Of a stretch of DNA of 64,000 nucleotides, positions 16,433 to 25,884 are shown piece by piece. Each line of letters starts with the position of its first letter. Within the stretch, counting starts at the first letter, position 1. Source of the stretch: Nocardioides sp. CER19 (GTDB lineage Bacteria; Actinomycetota; Actinomycetes; Propionibacteriales; Nocardioidaceae); contig NZ_JARVWS010000002.1 in assembly GCF_029846275.1 (NCBI RefSeq), positions 496,001 to 560,000 of the forward strand, given 5' to 3'. The notes under the pieces were generated by a model. That model did no database searches. It was not told where the DNA came from and saw only the letters and a program-made list of their open reading frames with translations. A program made the translations under genes and the position numbers.

Positions 16433-17419
16433 ATGAAGATCGGCTACTTCCTCTCGTGCGAGGAGTACGACCCCCGCCAGCTGGTCGAGCAGGCCGTGCT
16501 GGCCGAGCAGGCGGGGTTCGACGGACTCTGGATCAGCGACCACTTCCACCCGTGGAACGACGAGCAGGGCGAGAGCCCGTTCGTCTGGGGCGTGATCGGT
16601 GCCCTCTCCCAGGCGACAACGCTGCCGGTGACCACCGCCGTCACGTGCCCGACGATGCGGCTCAGCCCGGCGATCACCGCCCAGGCCGCCGCGACCGCGG
16701 CGGTGATGCACGAGGGCCGCTTCCGGCTCGGCGTCGGCAGCGGTGAGGCGCTCAACGAGCACATCCACGGCGACGCCTGGCCCTCGGCCGACGTACGGCT
16801 GGAGATGCTCGAGGAGGCCGTCGCGGTGATGCGGAAGCTGTGGACCGGCGAGGAGGTCACCCACCACGGCCAGCACTACACCGTCGAGAACGCCCGTATC
16901 TACACGCTGCCCGACGCTCCGCCGCCGGTCTACGTGTCCGGCTTCGGGCCGAAGGCCACCGAGCTGGCCGGGCGGATCGGCGACGGCTACGTCACGACGT
17001 CGCCCGACACCGAGCTCCTGGACCTGTTCCGCCGGGTCTCGAGCGGGAAGCCGGCGATGGCCGGATTCAAGGCGGCGTACGCACCCAGCGAGGACGAGGG
17101 CGTCGACCACGCCCATCGGCTGTGGGCCACGGCCGGCCTGCCGGGCGAGCTCGCGCAGGTGCTTCCCTCGCCCCGACACTTCGAGCAGGCGGCCACGCTC
17201 GTCACCCGCGAGCAGACCCGGGACGCGATGGTGGCCGGGCCTGACGTCGAGCGCCACGTGGAGTCGTTTAAGCCCTACCTCGACGCGGGCTTCGAGGAGG
17301 TCTACGTTGCCAATATCGGCCCGCACTACCGGGAGATGATCGAGGTGTTCGGCAAGGAGGTCCTGCCCGCCGTACGAGCCCACGCCGACGACAGCGGGCT
17401 GATCGGAGCGACGTCATGA
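16433..17419 (+). CDS. F420-dependent luciferase-like oxidoreductase (G6PD-related family)
   Basis: This 328-residue TIM-barrel protein of the LLM class starts MKIGYFLSCEEYDPRQLVEQ. It carries GFDGLWISDHFHPWNDEQG and GVGSGEALNEHIHGDAWPSA, the signature of the F420-dependent glucose-6-phosphate dehydrogenase-like subfamily; the DHFHPW histidines line the F420 pocket. Similar proteins act on sugars or other alcohols with coenzyme F420. The substrate cannot be told from sequence. The ATG at 16433 is preferred to upstream in-frame starts, which extend into Arg/Pro-rich sequence. Its stop overlaps the next small gene (ATGA), giving a unit with the oxidase subunit gene that follows. Confidence 0.85.
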   Translation: MKIGYFLSCEEYDPRQLVEQAVLAEQAGFDGLWISDHFHPWNDEQGESPFVWGVIGALSQATTLPVTTAVTCPTMRLSPAITAQAAATAAVMHEGRFRLGVGSGEALNEHIHGDAWPSADVRLEMLEEAVAVMRKLWTGEEVTHHGQHYTVENARIYTLPDAPPPVYVSGFGPKATELAGRIGDGYVTTSPDTELLDLFRRVSSGKPAMAGFKAAYAPSEDEGVDHAHRLWATAGLPGELAQVLPSPRHFEQAATLVTREQTRDAMVAGPDVERHVESFKPYLDAGFEEVYVANIGPHYREMIEVFGKEVLPAVRAHADDSGLIGATS

Positions 17420-17601
17420 GCCTCTGGTGGTTGGTTCCCGTGGCCGTCGTGATCGTCGTCGTCTGGGCGGCGTTCTACATCGGCGCCTTCATGAAGGACC
17501 GCCAACGCAGCCGTGACACGGCGAACGACGCCGAGCGGCTCCACGTCGACCCGCACGGTCCCACGTCGACCCCGCGCCACCAGCAGGACCGAGACACGTG
17601 A
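17416..17601 (+). CDS. Small single-pass membrane protein before ctaD
   Basis: This 61-residue protein has one membrane helix near the start ([20 protein letters not shown]) followed by a charged, basic cytoplasmic tail ([18 protein letters not shown]). It overlaps both neighbours: its ATG sits in the oxidoreductase stop and its stop overlaps the ctaD GTG. The tight coupling suggests a role linked to the oxidase, for example assembly, but no family is recognised. Confidence 0.7.
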   Translation: MSLWWLVPVAVVIVVVWAAFYIGAFMKDRQRSRDTANDAERLHVDPHGPTSTPRHQQDRDT

Positions 17602-19277
17602 GGCGCCCGGACGTCGCGACGCCGGGGGCACGTCCCGCCCTCGGACGCCGCGTCGTCGGGCTCCTGACGACCACCGACCACAAGACGATCGGTCGGCTCT
17701 ACCTCACCACGTCGTTCGTGTTCTTCATGATCGCGGGCGTGATGGCGCTGATCATGCGTGCCGAGCTCGCCTATCCGGGCATGCAGATCGTGAACGAGGA
17801 CCGCTACAACCAGCTCTTCACGATGCACGGCACGATCATGCTGCTGCTGTTCGCGACCCCGCTGTTCGTCGGGTTCGCCAACGTGATCATGCCGCTGCAG
17901 ATCGGTGCGCCGGACGTCGCGTTCCCGCGGCTCAACATGTTCAGCTACTGGCTGTTCCTGTTCGGCGGGATCATCGTGCTCTCGGGCTTCCTCACGCCCG
18001 ACGGCGCGGCGAGCTTCGGCTGGTTCGCCTACACGCCACTGTCGGACGCCGTGCGCTCGCCTGAGGTGGGCGGCGACCTGTGGGTGATGGGGCTCTGGAT
18101 GGCCGGCGTCGGCACGATCCTCGGCTCGATGAACTTCGTGACGACGATCGTCACCATGCGGGCGCCGGGCATGACGATGTTCCGGATGCCGATCTTCACC
18201 TGGAACGTGCTGCTGACCTCGATCATGGCGCTGATCGCGTTCCAGGTCCTGGCGGGCGCGTTGCTCATGCTGGAGGCCGACCGCCAGCTCGGCGCCCACG
18301 TCTACGACGCCAACCACGGGGGAGCGATCCTCTGGCAGCACCTGTTCTGGTTCTTCGGCCATCCCGAGGTCTACATCATCGCGCTGCCGTTCTTCGGGAT
18401 CGTCTCGGAGGTGCTCCCTGTCTTCTCCCGGAAGCCGGTCTTCGGGTACGTCGGCCTGGTCGGTGCGACGATCACGATCACGCTGCTGTCGATCTCGGTG
18501 TGGGCGCACCACATGTTCGTCACCGGTGCGGTCAACCTGCCGTTCTTCTCCGGCATGTCGTTCCTCATCGCCGTGCCGACCGGGGTGAAGTTCTTCAACT
18601 GGATCGGCACGATGTGGGGCGGCTCGGTCAGCCTGGACACGCCCATGCTGTGGGCGATCGGCTTCCTGACCACGTTCCTGTTCGGCGGTCTGACCGGCGT
18701 CATCCTGGCCAGCCCGCCGCTGGACTTCCACGTGTCCGACTCCTACTTCGTGGTCGCCCACTTCCACTACACCGTCTTCGGGACGGTGGTGTTCGCGATG
18801 TTCTCGGGCTTCTACTTCTGGTGGCCCAAGCTGACCGGCCGGATGCTGGACGAGACGCTGGGCAAGATCCACTTCTGGCTGCTCTTCATCGGCTTCCACA
18901 CCACCTTCCTCGTGCAGCACTGGTTGGGCGTCGAGGGCATGCCGCGGCGGTACGCCGACTACCTGCCGTCGGACGGGTTCGAGCGGCTCAACCAGGTCTC
19001 GACGGTCGGCGCGTTCCTCCTGGGCCTCTCGATGGTCCCGTGGTTCGCGAACCTCTGGGTCTCGCGCCGTCACCCGCTCGTCACGGTGGACGACCCCTGG
19101 GGCTGGGGCCGCTCCCTCGAGTGGGCGACGTCCTGCCCGCCTCCCCGCCACAACTTCGCCGAACTGCCCCGGATCCGCTCCGAGTCGCCCGCCTTCGACC
19201 TGCACCATCCCGAGATCGCGGCGGTGGGGCAGGAGCGGGAGCACGAGCCTGCGGGCGAGGTGGGGGCTCGGGGGTGA
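17598..19277 (+). CDS. ctaD: Cytochrome c oxidase subunit I (aa3 type)
   Basis: This 559-residue, twelve-helix catalytic subunit of the terminal oxidase reduces oxygen and pumps protons. Visible ligands are the low-spin haem histidine H77 (FTMHGTIM), Cu-B H255 with the cross-linked Y259 (FGHPEVY), H304/H305 (WAHHMF), and the haem pair H388 and H390 (VAHFHYTV). The GTG start at 17598 overlaps the preceding small membrane protein. The other oxidase subunits (ctaC, ctaE) and the qcr genes are not in the window, so this is a free-standing or extra copy. The C-terminal tail ([18 protein letters not shown]) is hydrophilic. A tRNA-Arg gene on the other strand follows 12 bases later. Confidence 0.96.
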   Translation: MRRPDVATPGARPALGRRVVGLLTTTDHKTIGRLYLTTSFVFFMIAGVMALIMRAELAYPGMQIVNEDRYNQLFTMHGTIMLLLFATPLFVGFANVIMPLQIGAPDVAFPRLNMFSYWLFLFGGIIVLSGFLTPDGAASFGWFAYTPLSDAVRSPEVGGDLWVMGLWMAGVGTILGSMNFVTTIVTMRAPGMTMFRMPIFTWNVLLTSIMALIAFQVLAGALLMLEADRQLGAHVYDANHGGAILWQHLFWFFGHPEVYIIALPFFGIVSEVLPVFSRKPVFGYVGLVGATITITLLSISVWAHHMFVTGAVNLPFFSGMSFLIAVPTGVKFFNWIGTMWGGSVSLDTPMLWAIGFLTTFLFGGLTGVILASPPLDFHVSDSYFVVAHFHYTVFGTVVFAMFSGFYFWWPKLTGRMLDETLGKIHFWLLFIGFHTTFLVQHWLGVEGMPRRYADYLPSDGFERLNQVSTVGAFLLGLSMVPWFANLWVSRRHPLVTVDDPWGWGRSLEWATSCPPPRHNFAELPRIRSESPAFDLHHPEIAAVGQEREHEPAGEVGARG

Positions 19278-19289
19278 CCCTTCAGCCTG

Positions 19290-19365
19290 TGGTGCCCCGG
19301 GCGAGAGTCGAACTCGCGACCTTTCGCTTAGGAGGCGGCTGCTCTATCCACTGAGCTACCGGGGC
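19290..19365 (-). tRNA. tRNA-Arg (anticodon CCT)
   Basis: The minus-strand sequence folds as a cloverleaf. A 7-bp acceptor stem begins GCCCCGG at 19365. The D arm is AGCTCAGTGGATAGAGC, the anticodon loop centres on CCT, and the T arm contains GTTCGACTC. The discriminator base is A and the CCA end is encoded (19292-19290). It reads AGG codons. Confidence 0.93.
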
Positions 19366-19511
19366 GAACGCCTGTCATCTTGGCATCACGCGGCACGGAG
19401 GGCGAAACCGCCTCCGTTTGGGGTTCTCCCGTCTGGCCAGTCACAATTGAACGATCCACGTACATTCTCGGAGGACGCACGAGGGATGCGCCCGAGACCC
19501 CGACCTGAGCG

Positions 19512-20909
19512 ATGGTGAAGATGACCGACGTCGAGCAGAGCTCTGCCCACGTCGGTGGGTCGTCCCGAGATGACATCGAGGACACCGCCATCCGTCCGGT
19601 CGACCCGCGGATCGCGCGACGCGGATCGTCCCGCGGGCCCCGGGGCGGCCGGCGCCGGGCCACGACGCGCAAGCGCCACACGGTCTTCAAGGTCGTCCTC
19701 ACCACGGTGGTCGTGCTGGCGATGATCACCGGTCTGGGCGTCGCGTATCTCTACCGCGACCTCAACGGCAACCTCACGATCGCCAACTACAAGGACCAGT
19801 TCGTCGAGAAGGCCCCGAAGAAGGTCGAGTTCGCCGGCCCGACCGACCCGATCAACATCCTGATCATGGGTGAGGACTCGCGCGACTGCAGCGGCTGCGG
19901 TGTCGACAAGGAGAAGACGGCCGGGCTCTCCGACACCACGATCCTGCTGCACCTCTCCCGCGACCGGAAGCACGCCTACGGCATCAGCATCCCGCGCGAC
20001 TCGCTCGTCGAGCGGCCGGAGTGCAAGAAGGAGGACGGCAGCATCGTCCCGGGTTCGAGCCGGACGATGTGGAACGCCGCCTTCGCCTACGGCGGACCGG
20101 CGTGCACGATCAGCCAGTTCCAGCACGACACCGGGATCCCCGTCGACTACTCGGTGGTGGTCAACTTCGGTGGGTTCAAGGGGATGGTCGATGCCGTCGG
20201 CGGCGTCGACGTCTGCGTCCCCGAGACGTTCTACGACTCCTACACCAAGACGACCTTCGAGGGCGGCACCCACAAGCTGGACGGCACCAAGGCACTGGCC
20301 TACGTCCGCGTCCGGCACGGCATCGGCGACGGGTCGGACATCGGGCGTACGCGCCGCCAGCAGGCGTTCATCGCCTCCATGGTCAACCAGGTGATGTCGG
20401 CCAACACGCTGGCCAACCCGATCAAGGTCGTGAAGTTCCTCCGGGCAGCGACGAAGTCGCTGGAGCTCTCCGAGGTCGGCTCCACCGGCCTGGGCAACAT
20501 CAAGGAGCTCGCCGGCCTCGCGCTGCAGTTCAAGAACATCGGCCTCGACAAGATCGAGTTCCTCACCGTCCCGTTCGTCTACGGCAGTGGGGACGAGCGT
20601 GGCCGTGTCCTGTGGACGTCTGACGCCACGAAGGTCTGGGACCGCATCAAGAACGATCGCCCGCTGGGCGACGTCCTGACGGCCAACTCGATCAAGGTGA
20701 ACCACGTCCCCGGCCAGGCCGCGAGCACCAACCCGGCCTCGCCGAGCTCGTCCTCGTCGCCCTCCTCCTCGCCGAGCGGCGGGGCCTCGTCCTCGCCGAC
20801 TGCCGGCGCCTCGGCCGGCGGCTCGCCGTCCTCGTCCTCGACCGGGAAGTCCGACGGGCTGACGGAGACGCAGAAGAGCGATCTCAAGCAGGTCGGTCTC
20901 TGCACGTGA
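19512..20909 (+). CDS. LytR-CpsA-Psr (LCP) family cell-wall glycopolymer ligase
   Basis: LCP proteins attach teichoic-acid-like or arabinogalactan polymers to peptidoglycan outside the membrane. This 465-residue protein has a basic cytoplasmic start, a TM helix at about residues 59-80 (VFKVVLTTVVVLAMITGLGV) and the LCP domain (about 110-330). That domain contains the Arg/Asp residues for polyprenyl phosphate in NILIMGEDSRD, SDTTILLHLSRDRK, SIPRDSLV and GTKALAYVRVRHG. The tail (about 400-450) is a Ser/Gly/Pro-rich linker. Starts at 19512 and 19521 are both possible. A 59-residue protein follows, overlapping its stop. Confidence 0.93.
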   Translation: MVKMTDVEQSSAHVGGSSRDDIEDTAIRPVDPRIARRGSSRGPRGGRRRATTRKRHTVFKVVLTTVVVLAMITGLGVAYLYRDLNGNLTIANYKDQFVEKAPKKVEFAGPTDPINILIMGEDSRDCSGCGVDKEKTAGLSDTTILLHLSRDRKHAYGISIPRDSLVERPECKKEDGSIVPGSSRTMWNAAFAYGGPACTISQFQHDTGIPVDYSVVVNFGGFKGMVDAVGGVDVCVPETFYDSYTKTTFEGGTHKLDGTKALAYVRVRHGIGDGSDIGRTRRQQAFIASMVNQVMSANTLANPIKVVKFLRAATKSLELSEVGSTGLGNIKELAGLALQFKNIGLDKIEFLTVPFVYGSGDERGRVLWTSDATKVWDRIKNDRPLGDVLTANSIKVNHVPGQAASTNPASPSSSSSPSSSPSGGASSSPTAGASAGGSPSSSSTGKSDGLTETQKSDLKQVGLCT

Positions 20910-21085
20910 GCGACGAGCGCCTGACCGAGGACGAGCCGGACTGGGAGCGCAGGCGCCGGCTCGCCCGGATCTTCGGTGACGTGCTCCCCGACACCACGCG
21001 CGACGAGAAGGACGACCCCGAGACCACCGAGCGGGGCACCGACGCCTGGCTCCGGGCGCAGGTCCCCCCGCACCACGGTTCCTGA
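20906..21085 (+). CDS. Small charged protein coupled to the LCP gene
   Basis: This 59-residue open frame starts with GTG at 20906 inside the LCP stop (GTGA) and ends at TGA 21083-21085. The product is strongly charged (starts VSDERLTEDEPDWERRRRLA), with the segment RIFGDVLPDTTRDEKDD. Its codon bias is that of its neighbours, and the GTGA overlap indicates translational coupling. No function is recognised. Confidence 0.6.
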   Translation: MSDERLTEDEPDWERRRRLARIFGDVLPDTTRDEKDDPETTERGTDAWLRAQVPPHHGS

Positions 21086-21135
21086 GGAGCGCGCATCCGG
21101 GAGGTCGGCTCCCGACGCCGGCGTCGCGGCGGGGC

Positions 21136-21498
21136 TCAGACCTGGCGCGCGGCGAGCAGGTCGCGGATCTCGGTCAGCAGGGCGACGTCCTCGGGTGTGC
21201 CCGGCTCGTCGGTGGCGGGGAAGTAGCGCGCCTTCGCCTTCGTGTAGGGCATGACGATGAAGAAGTACACGACGGCCGCGAGGATGAGGAACGAGATCAC
21301 CGCGGTGACCCAGGCGCCGAGCGAGACGCCCTCGGGCCGCCACCCCGAGAAGTCGGGCTGGTCCCCGAGCTTGCCGATCAGGTCCATGATCAGCGTGACG
21401 GTCGCGGTGACCACGGTGGCGAAGGCGCCGCCCATGATGAAGGCGACGGCCAGCTCGATCAGGTTGCCGCGCAAGAGGAAGTTCTTGAAGCCGGTCAT
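21136..21498 (-). CDS. mscL: Large-conductance mechanosensitive channel
   Basis: MscL (120 residues) forms a homopentameric pore that opens under membrane tension and releases solutes after osmotic downshift. TM1 (LIELAVAFIMGGAFATVVTA) and TM2 (VTAVISFLILAAVVYFFIV) are clear. The periplasmic loop and the cytoplasmic C-terminal helix (TPEDVALLTEIRDLLAA) also fit. The start reads MTGFKNFLLRGNLIELAV as in other MscL proteins. Confidence 0.96.
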   Translation of the reverse strand: MTGFKNFLLRGNLIELAVAFIMGGAFATVVTATVTLIMDLIGKLGDQPDFSGWRPEGVSLGAWVTAVISFLILAAVVYFFIVMPYTKAKARYFPATDEPGTPEDVALLTEIRDLLAARQV

Positions 21499-21567
21499 CT
21501 GGTCGTCTCCGTGTCGTCGGTTGAAGTCGTCGGTCGATAGGGAGATCTCCCCGAGTCGGCCTCGACC

Positions 21568-22215
21568 CTAGTGAACGAACGCGAACGTCAAGAAAGCGCG
21601 TACCGCCGCGTCGGTGACGCGGGGCACGGCCTCGTCGGGGACCCCGGCGACGATGAGACGGCCGCTGAGGCCGGCCGTGTCGGACGTGCCCCGACCTCCT
21701 GGCGGCGGCACCGCGAGCACGAGTACGTCGGCCGCGACCCGGGTCGCCTCCTGCGACGAGGCGGCCGCGTCGCCGGCGGCGGCGACGGCGTAGAGGTCGA
21801 TCCGGTCGCCGCTCTCGAGGAGCCCCGCCATCGCCGCGTCCGAGAGCCGCACCGGCAGCGCGACCAGTCCCGGATGGCCGGTCGAGAGGGCCGGCCCGAC
21901 CAGGCGGGCGTCGGTGATGGGCTCGCCGCGCCGGACCGGCGCAGCCAGCACGGCGTCGGCCGGGTCGCGGACCGTGCCGTCGGGCACCGCGCCGGGCGGG
22001 ACGCTCGTCGTGGTGAGGTCGGCGGCCGAGAGGGTCTCACCGGCGGCGAGGTCGTGCGCCGCGACCGTCATCGCGACGGTTCCGGTCTCCGGAGGCCGTA
22101 CCGCCGCCAGACCCGCCGTGACGGCGACGGCTGTCAGCAGGCCGGCGAGCAGCCGCCGGTGGGCGAGCAGCCGACGCCGGAGGCGGGGGAGGAGGCGGGA
22201 CGTCGCGGCGAGCAC
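21568..22215 (-). CDS. SAF-domain protein (CpaB/RcpC-like)
   Basis: This 215-residue protein has an Arg-rich start, one TM helix (residues 22-40, LAGLLTAVAVTAGLAAV) and a SAF domain (about 47-110: AAHDLAAGETLSAADLTTTS, then VRRGEPITDARL). A C-terminal RcpC-like region contains LESGDRIDLYAVAA and VADVLVLAVPPP. Such proteins are found in Flp pilus assembly systems as CpaB. No other pilus genes are nearby, so its role is open. It is upstream of and co-directional with mscL, with a 69-base gap. Confidence 0.75.
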   Translation of the reverse strand: MLAATSRLLPRLRRRLLAHRRLLAGLLTAVAVTAGLAAVRPPETGTVAMTVAAHDLAAGETLSAADLTTTSVPPGAVPDGTVRDPADAVLAAPVRRGEPITDARLVGPALSTGHPGLVALPVRLSDAAMAGLLESGDRIDLYAVAAAGDAAASSQEATRVAADVLVLAVPPPGGRGTSDTAGLSGRLIVAGVPDEAVPRVTDAAVRAFLTFAFVH

Positions 22216-22266
22216 GCCACGACGCTAGGCCGGATGCCGGATCGGTGTCTCCGGCTCTCCACAGCC

Positions 22267-22575
22267 TCAGTCGGCGGAGGACGCGGCGGCGGTCGACGTC
22301 GTGGACCCGCCGCTCGACGAGCCGCTGTCCGAGGAGGACGAGCCGCTGTCCGAGGAGGACGAGCCGCTGCTCGACGCGGTCGTGGTGCTCGAGGACGAGC
22401 TCCGGCTGTCGGTCCGGTAGAAGCCGGAGCCCTTGAAGACGACGCCGACCGCGTTGTAGAGCTTGCGCAGCTTGCCGCTGCACGACGGGCAGACGGTGAG
22501 GGCGTCCTCGGAGAAGCTCTGGAACTGCTCGAAGGCGTGGCCGCACTCGGTGCAGGCGTACTGATAGGTAGGCAC
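22267..22575 (-). CDS. FmdB-type zinc-ribbon protein with Ser-rich repeat tail
   Basis: This 102-residue protein begins with the FmdB zinc ribbon: C8-x2-C11 (YACTECGHAF) and C29-x2-C32 (CPSCSGKLRKLY), then KGSGFYRTDSR. The family is widespread, with a suggested regulatory role. The second half is a Ser/Thr/Asp tail encoded partly by a 21-bp tandem repeat (22321-22362 plus a degenerate third copy). It lies downstream of the 5-FCL gene on the same strand, a common actinobacterial neighbourhood. Confidence 0.88.
   Translation of the reverse strand: MPTYQYACTECGHAFEQFQSFSEDALTVCPSCSGKLRKLYNAVGVVFKGSGFYRTDSRSSSSSTTTASSSGSSSSDSGSSSSDSGSSSGGSTTSTAAASSAD
22321..22383 (-). repeat. 21-bp tandem repeat in the FmdB-like gene
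   Basis: Two exact copies of a 21-base unit (22321-22341 and 22342-22362) and a diverged third encode the SSSSDSG repeat of the tail. The unit is a multiple of three, so copy-number change keeps the frame. Confidence 0.75.
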
Positions 22576-22620
22576 GATGATCTCCTGGGTCTAGCACTCG
22601 CCGGTGGCGACTGCCAGATT

Positions 22621-23196
22621 CTAGAACGTCTGGCGCAGTCGCACGATTCCGGACGGTGTCACCGCTCCCGTGACCGGTCGGTCGTGGGCCTCGACGGGTA
22701 CCGGCACGCCGACCTCCTCGTCGTAGAGCAGGATCCAGACGGGCGTGCCGGCCGGCACCCGGGCGAGCGCACGGTCGTAGGAGCCGCCGCCGCGGCCCAG
22801 CCGCTCACCGGCGCCCGAGACCGCCAGCCCCGGCACCAGCACGAGGTCGGCGGTGGCCACAGCGTCCACGCCCAGCAGCGGCCCGGCCGGCTCGAGCAGG
22901 CCGCGCCGCGCCGGGACCAGGGTGCCGGTGTGCACCGCCCAGTCCACGTCGTTGTCCGGTTGGAGCACGGGCAGGATCACCCGCGTGCCTCGCAGGAGCA
23001 GCTCCTCCAGCAGCAGGCCCGTTCCCGGTTCGGTGCCCATCGACACGTACGCCGCCACGGTCGCCGCCCGACGTACCTCCTCCGAGGCGAGCAGGTGCTC
23101 GGCGATCGCCGCGGCCGCCTGACCGACCTCGGTCAGCGAGCGGCGACGCCGGCCGGCGAGCAGCTGGTCGCGGGTACCCAGCTTGCGCACGGACAT
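22621..23196 (-). CDS. 5-formyltetrahydrofolate cyclo-ligase
   Basis: This 191-residue enzyme converts 5-formyl-THF to 5,10-methenyl-THF with ATP in folate one-carbon metabolism. The family marks are the basic start LLAGRRRRSL, ADLVLVPGLAVSGAGERLGR with the following GGGSYDRAL loop, and the Tyr/Asp/Glu region near the C-terminus. ATG 23196 matches the usual family start; an in-frame GTG at 23259 with GAGGG upstream would add 21 Ser/Gly-rich residues and cannot be ruled out. It is divergent from the UGPase gene. Confidence 0.9.
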   Translation of the reverse strand: MSVRKLGTRDQLLAGRRRRSLTEVGQAAAAIAEHLLASEEVRRAATVAAYVSMGTEPGTGLLLEELLLRGTRVILPVLQPDNDVDWAVHTGTLVPARRGLLEPAGPLLGVDAVATADLVLVPGLAVSGAGERLGRGGGSYDRALARVPAGTPVWILLYDEEVGVPVPVEAHDRPVTGAVTPSGIVRLRQTF

Positions 23197-23282
23197 GCCT
23201 GACGCGCCGTGTGACTCGTTTCCGTCCCCAGATGTGGAGAACGATTGCCGGTCGGACACTCCCTCAGCCTACGATCGAAGGC

Positions 23283-24668
23283 ATGGGTAGCGCAGGGCTC
23301 CAGAAGGCGGCCGCGAAGATGCGGGACGCCGGGGTGGACGAGGTCGCGGTCGAGACCTTCGCCCACTACTACCGACTGCTCGAGCACGGCGAGACGGGCA
23401 TGATCCCGGAGTCGACGATCGACCCCGTCGACATGCCGGCGCTGGCCGACGTGACGGTGTCCGACGAGGACGCCGCCGCCGCGCTGCGCACCACCGCCGT
23501 CATCAAGCTCAACGGCGGTCTCGGCACCTCGATGGGCATGGACCGGGCCAAGTCGCTGCTGTGCGTGCGCAAGGGGCTGTCCTTCCTCGACGTCATCGCG
23601 CGCCAGCTCCTGCACCTGCGGAAGACCTACCAGGCGCCGCTGCCGGTCCTCTTCATGAACTCGTTCCGCACCTCGGCGGACACTCTCGACGCCCTGGCGC
23701 GCTACACCGACCTGCCGGTCGAGGGCCTGCCGCTGGAGTTTTTGCAGAACAAGGAGCCCAAGCTCCTGCTCAAGGACCTCTCCCCGGTGAGCTGGCCGAA
23801 GGACCCCGAGCAGGAGTGGTGCCCGCCCGGCCACGGCGACCTCTACACCGCCCTCCGCGGCACCGGCCTCCTCGACCTGCTCATCGAGCAGGGCTACGAA
23901 CGGGTCTTCGTGTCCAACTCCGACAACCTCGGCGCCGTGCCCGACCCGAAGGTGGCCGGCTGGTTCGCGACCAGCGGGGCGCCGTTTGCGATCGAGGCGG
24001 TCCGCCGCACCCCCAGCGACCGCAAGGGCGGCCACTTCGCTCGGCGCAAGTCCGACGGCCGGATCATCCTGCGCGAGACCGCGCAGACCCTGCCCGAGGA
24101 CGTGGAGGCGCTGCGCGACCTCAGCCGCCACCGCTACTGCTCGACCAACAACCTGTGGTTCGACCTGCGCGCCATGAAGGAGACGCTCGACATGCGTCAC
24201 GGCATCCTCGGGCTGCCGCTGATCCGCAACGTCAAGAACGTCGACCCGTCGGACAAGACCTCCCCGGAGGTCGTGCAGATCGAGACGGCGATGGGCGCCG
24301 CCATCGAGGTGTTCGAGGGCGCGGCGCTCATCGAGGTCGGTCGCGACCGGTTCGTCCCGGTCAAGACCACCAACGACCTGCTGGTGCTGCGTTCCGACGT
24401 CTACGACCTGGCCGACGGCTTCGTGCTCGACCAGACGGTCGAGTCGATCCCCTTCATCGACCTCGACGACCACTACTACAAGGTCGTCGGCGAGTTCGAG
24501 AAGCGCTTCCCCGAGGGCATCCCGTCGCTGCGCAAGGCGACCTCGCTGAAGGTCGACGGCGACTGGACCTTCGGCAAGGGCGTCCAGGTCATCGGCGAGG
24601 TCGAGCTCAAGGGTGCGGGGGCTCAGCGGGTCGAGCACGACTCGGTACTGTCCTCAGGTGGCCACTAG
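23283..24668 (+). CDS. UTP-glucose-1-phosphate uridylyltransferase, eukaryote-type (UDPGP family)
   Basis: This 461-residue enzyme makes UDP-glucose from UTP and glucose-1-phosphate for cell-wall and trehalose synthesis. It belongs to the long UDPGP family rather than the bacterial GalU family. Visible marks are the nucleotide loop IKLNGGLGTSMGMDRAKSLL, FMNSFRTS, VFVSNSDNLGA, the stretch CSTNNLWFDLRA and FVPVKTTNDLLVLRSDVY. The ATG at 23283 is the best start. The end overlaps the start of moeA by 11 bases. Confidence 0.92.
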   Translation: MGSAGLQKAAAKMRDAGVDEVAVETFAHYYRLLEHGETGMIPESTIDPVDMPALADVTVSDEDAAAALRTTAVIKLNGGLGTSMGMDRAKSLLCVRKGLSFLDVIARQLLHLRKTYQAPLPVLFMNSFRTSADTLDALARYTDLPVEGLPLEFLQNKEPKLLLKDLSPVSWPKDPEQEWCPPGHGDLYTALRGTGLLDLLIEQGYERVFVSNSDNLGAVPDPKVAGWFATSGAPFAIEAVRRTPSDRKGGHFARRKSDGRIILRETAQTLPEDVEALRDLSRHRYCSTNNLWFDLRAMKETLDMRHGILGLPLIRNVKNVDPSDKTSPEVVQIETAMGAAIEVFEGAALIEVGRDRFVPVKTTNDLLVLRSDVYDLADGFVLDQTVESIPFIDLDDHYYKVVGEFEKRFPEGIPSLRKATSLKVDGDWTFGKGVQVIGEVELKGAGAQRVEHDSVLSSGGH

Positions 24669-25881
24669 CGATCTGATCTCCGTCGACGAGCTCCGCGAGC
24701 GGATACTCGCGGACATCGAGCCGCTGCCGGCCTACCCGCAGCCGCTGATGGACGCCTACCGGCTGGCCTGTGCCGAGGACGTCCACGCCGAGATCTCGCT
24801 GCCGAGCTTCGACAACTCCTCGCACGACGGCTACGCGGTCCGCTTCGAGGACGTCGCCGCCGCCACCGACGAAGCGCCCGTGCACCTACCGGTCGTCGGC
24901 GAGATCGCCGCCGGCCAGGCGGGCCTGCTCGCCCTCTCACCGGGTACGGCGGCCAAGATCATGACCGGCGCTCCGATGCCGACCGGCGCCGACACGGTGG
25001 TTCCCTACGAGTGGACCGACCGGGGTGTCGCCCGGGTCGTCATCACCCAGGGGCCCGACGACAAGGGCGAGCATGTGCGGCCGGTCGGCGACGACGTCCG
25101 GTCCGGCGACCTGCTCGTCGAGGAGGGAACCGTGCTCGGTCCCCGCCAGCTCGGCCTCCTCGCGGCCGTCGGCCGGGCCACCGTGGCCGCCCGGCCGCGC
25201 CCACGCGTCGTGATCCTCTCCACCGGCAGCGAGCTGCGCGACCCGGGGCAGCCGCTCGGCCACGACTCGATCTACGACGGCAACTCCTACCTGCTCGCCG
25301 CCGCCGCCCGTCGCGCGGGCGCCATCGCCTACCGCGTCGGCATCGTCCCCGACGAGCCGACCAAGTTCCTCGAGGCGCTCAACGACCAGCTCGTCCGCGC
25401 CGACCTCGTCATCACGTCCGGCGGCGTCTCGCAGGGCGACTACGACGTCGTCAAGGAGGCGCTGCGGCCCGAGGGCGTCTGGTTCGGCGGCGTCGCCATG
25501 CAGCCGGGCAAGCCGCAGGGCTTCGGCCGCGTGGGCGAGGACCGGATCCCGATCTTCACGCTGCCGGGCAACTCGGTGTCGTCGTACGTCTCGTTCCAGG
25601 TGTTCGTCCTCCCTGCGCTGCGCCGGATGATGGGCATGCGGCCGGAGGTGCGGCCGGTCGTGCCGGCCCGGCTCACCCACGCGATCTCGTCGCGACCCGG
25701 GCTGCGCCAGTTCCTGCGGGGCGACTACGACGGCTCGTCGGTGAGCCCCGTCGGCGGTGCCGGCTCGCACCTGATCGGCGACCTCGCCAACGCCAACTGC
25801 CTGATGGTGATCCCCGAGGACACCACGTCCGTCCCGGCCGGCGCGACCGTCGACGTGCTCCCACTGGACGAGGAGTTCTAG
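24658..25881 (+). CDS. moeA: Molybdopterin molybdotransferase MoeA
   Basis: MoeA (407 residues) inserts molybdate into adenylated molybdopterin, the last step of molybdenum cofactor synthesis. Visible marks are the N-terminal part (SLPSFDNSSHDGYAVR, then KIMTGAPMPTGADTVVP) and the MPT-binding domain (VVILSTGSELRDPGQPLG, ITSGGVSQGDYDVVKEAL, FTLPGNSVSSYVSFQVFVLP). A C-terminal beta domain follows. GTG 24658 is chosen; it lies within the end of the UGPase gene. It forms a tight unit with moaC (3-base gap) and mog. Confidence 0.95.
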   Translation: MATSDLISVDELRERILADIEPLPAYPQPLMDAYRLACAEDVHAEISLPSFDNSSHDGYAVRFEDVAAATDEAPVHLPVVGEIAAGQAGLLALSPGTAAKIMTGAPMPTGADTVVPYEWTDRGVARVVITQGPDDKGEHVRPVGDDVRSGDLLVEEGTVLGPRQLGLLAAVGRATVAARPRPRVVILSTGSELRDPGQPLGHDSIYDGNSYLLAAAARRAGAIAYRVGIVPDEPTKFLEALNDQLVRADLVITSGGVSQGDYDVVKEALRPEGVWFGGVAMQPGKPQGFGRVGEDRIPIFTLPGNSVSSYVSFQVFVLPALRRMMGMRPEVRPVVPARLTHAISSRPGLRQFLRGDYDGSSVSPVGGAGSHLIGDLANANCLMVIPEDTTSVPAGATVDVLPLDEEF

Positions 25882-25884
25882 GAC

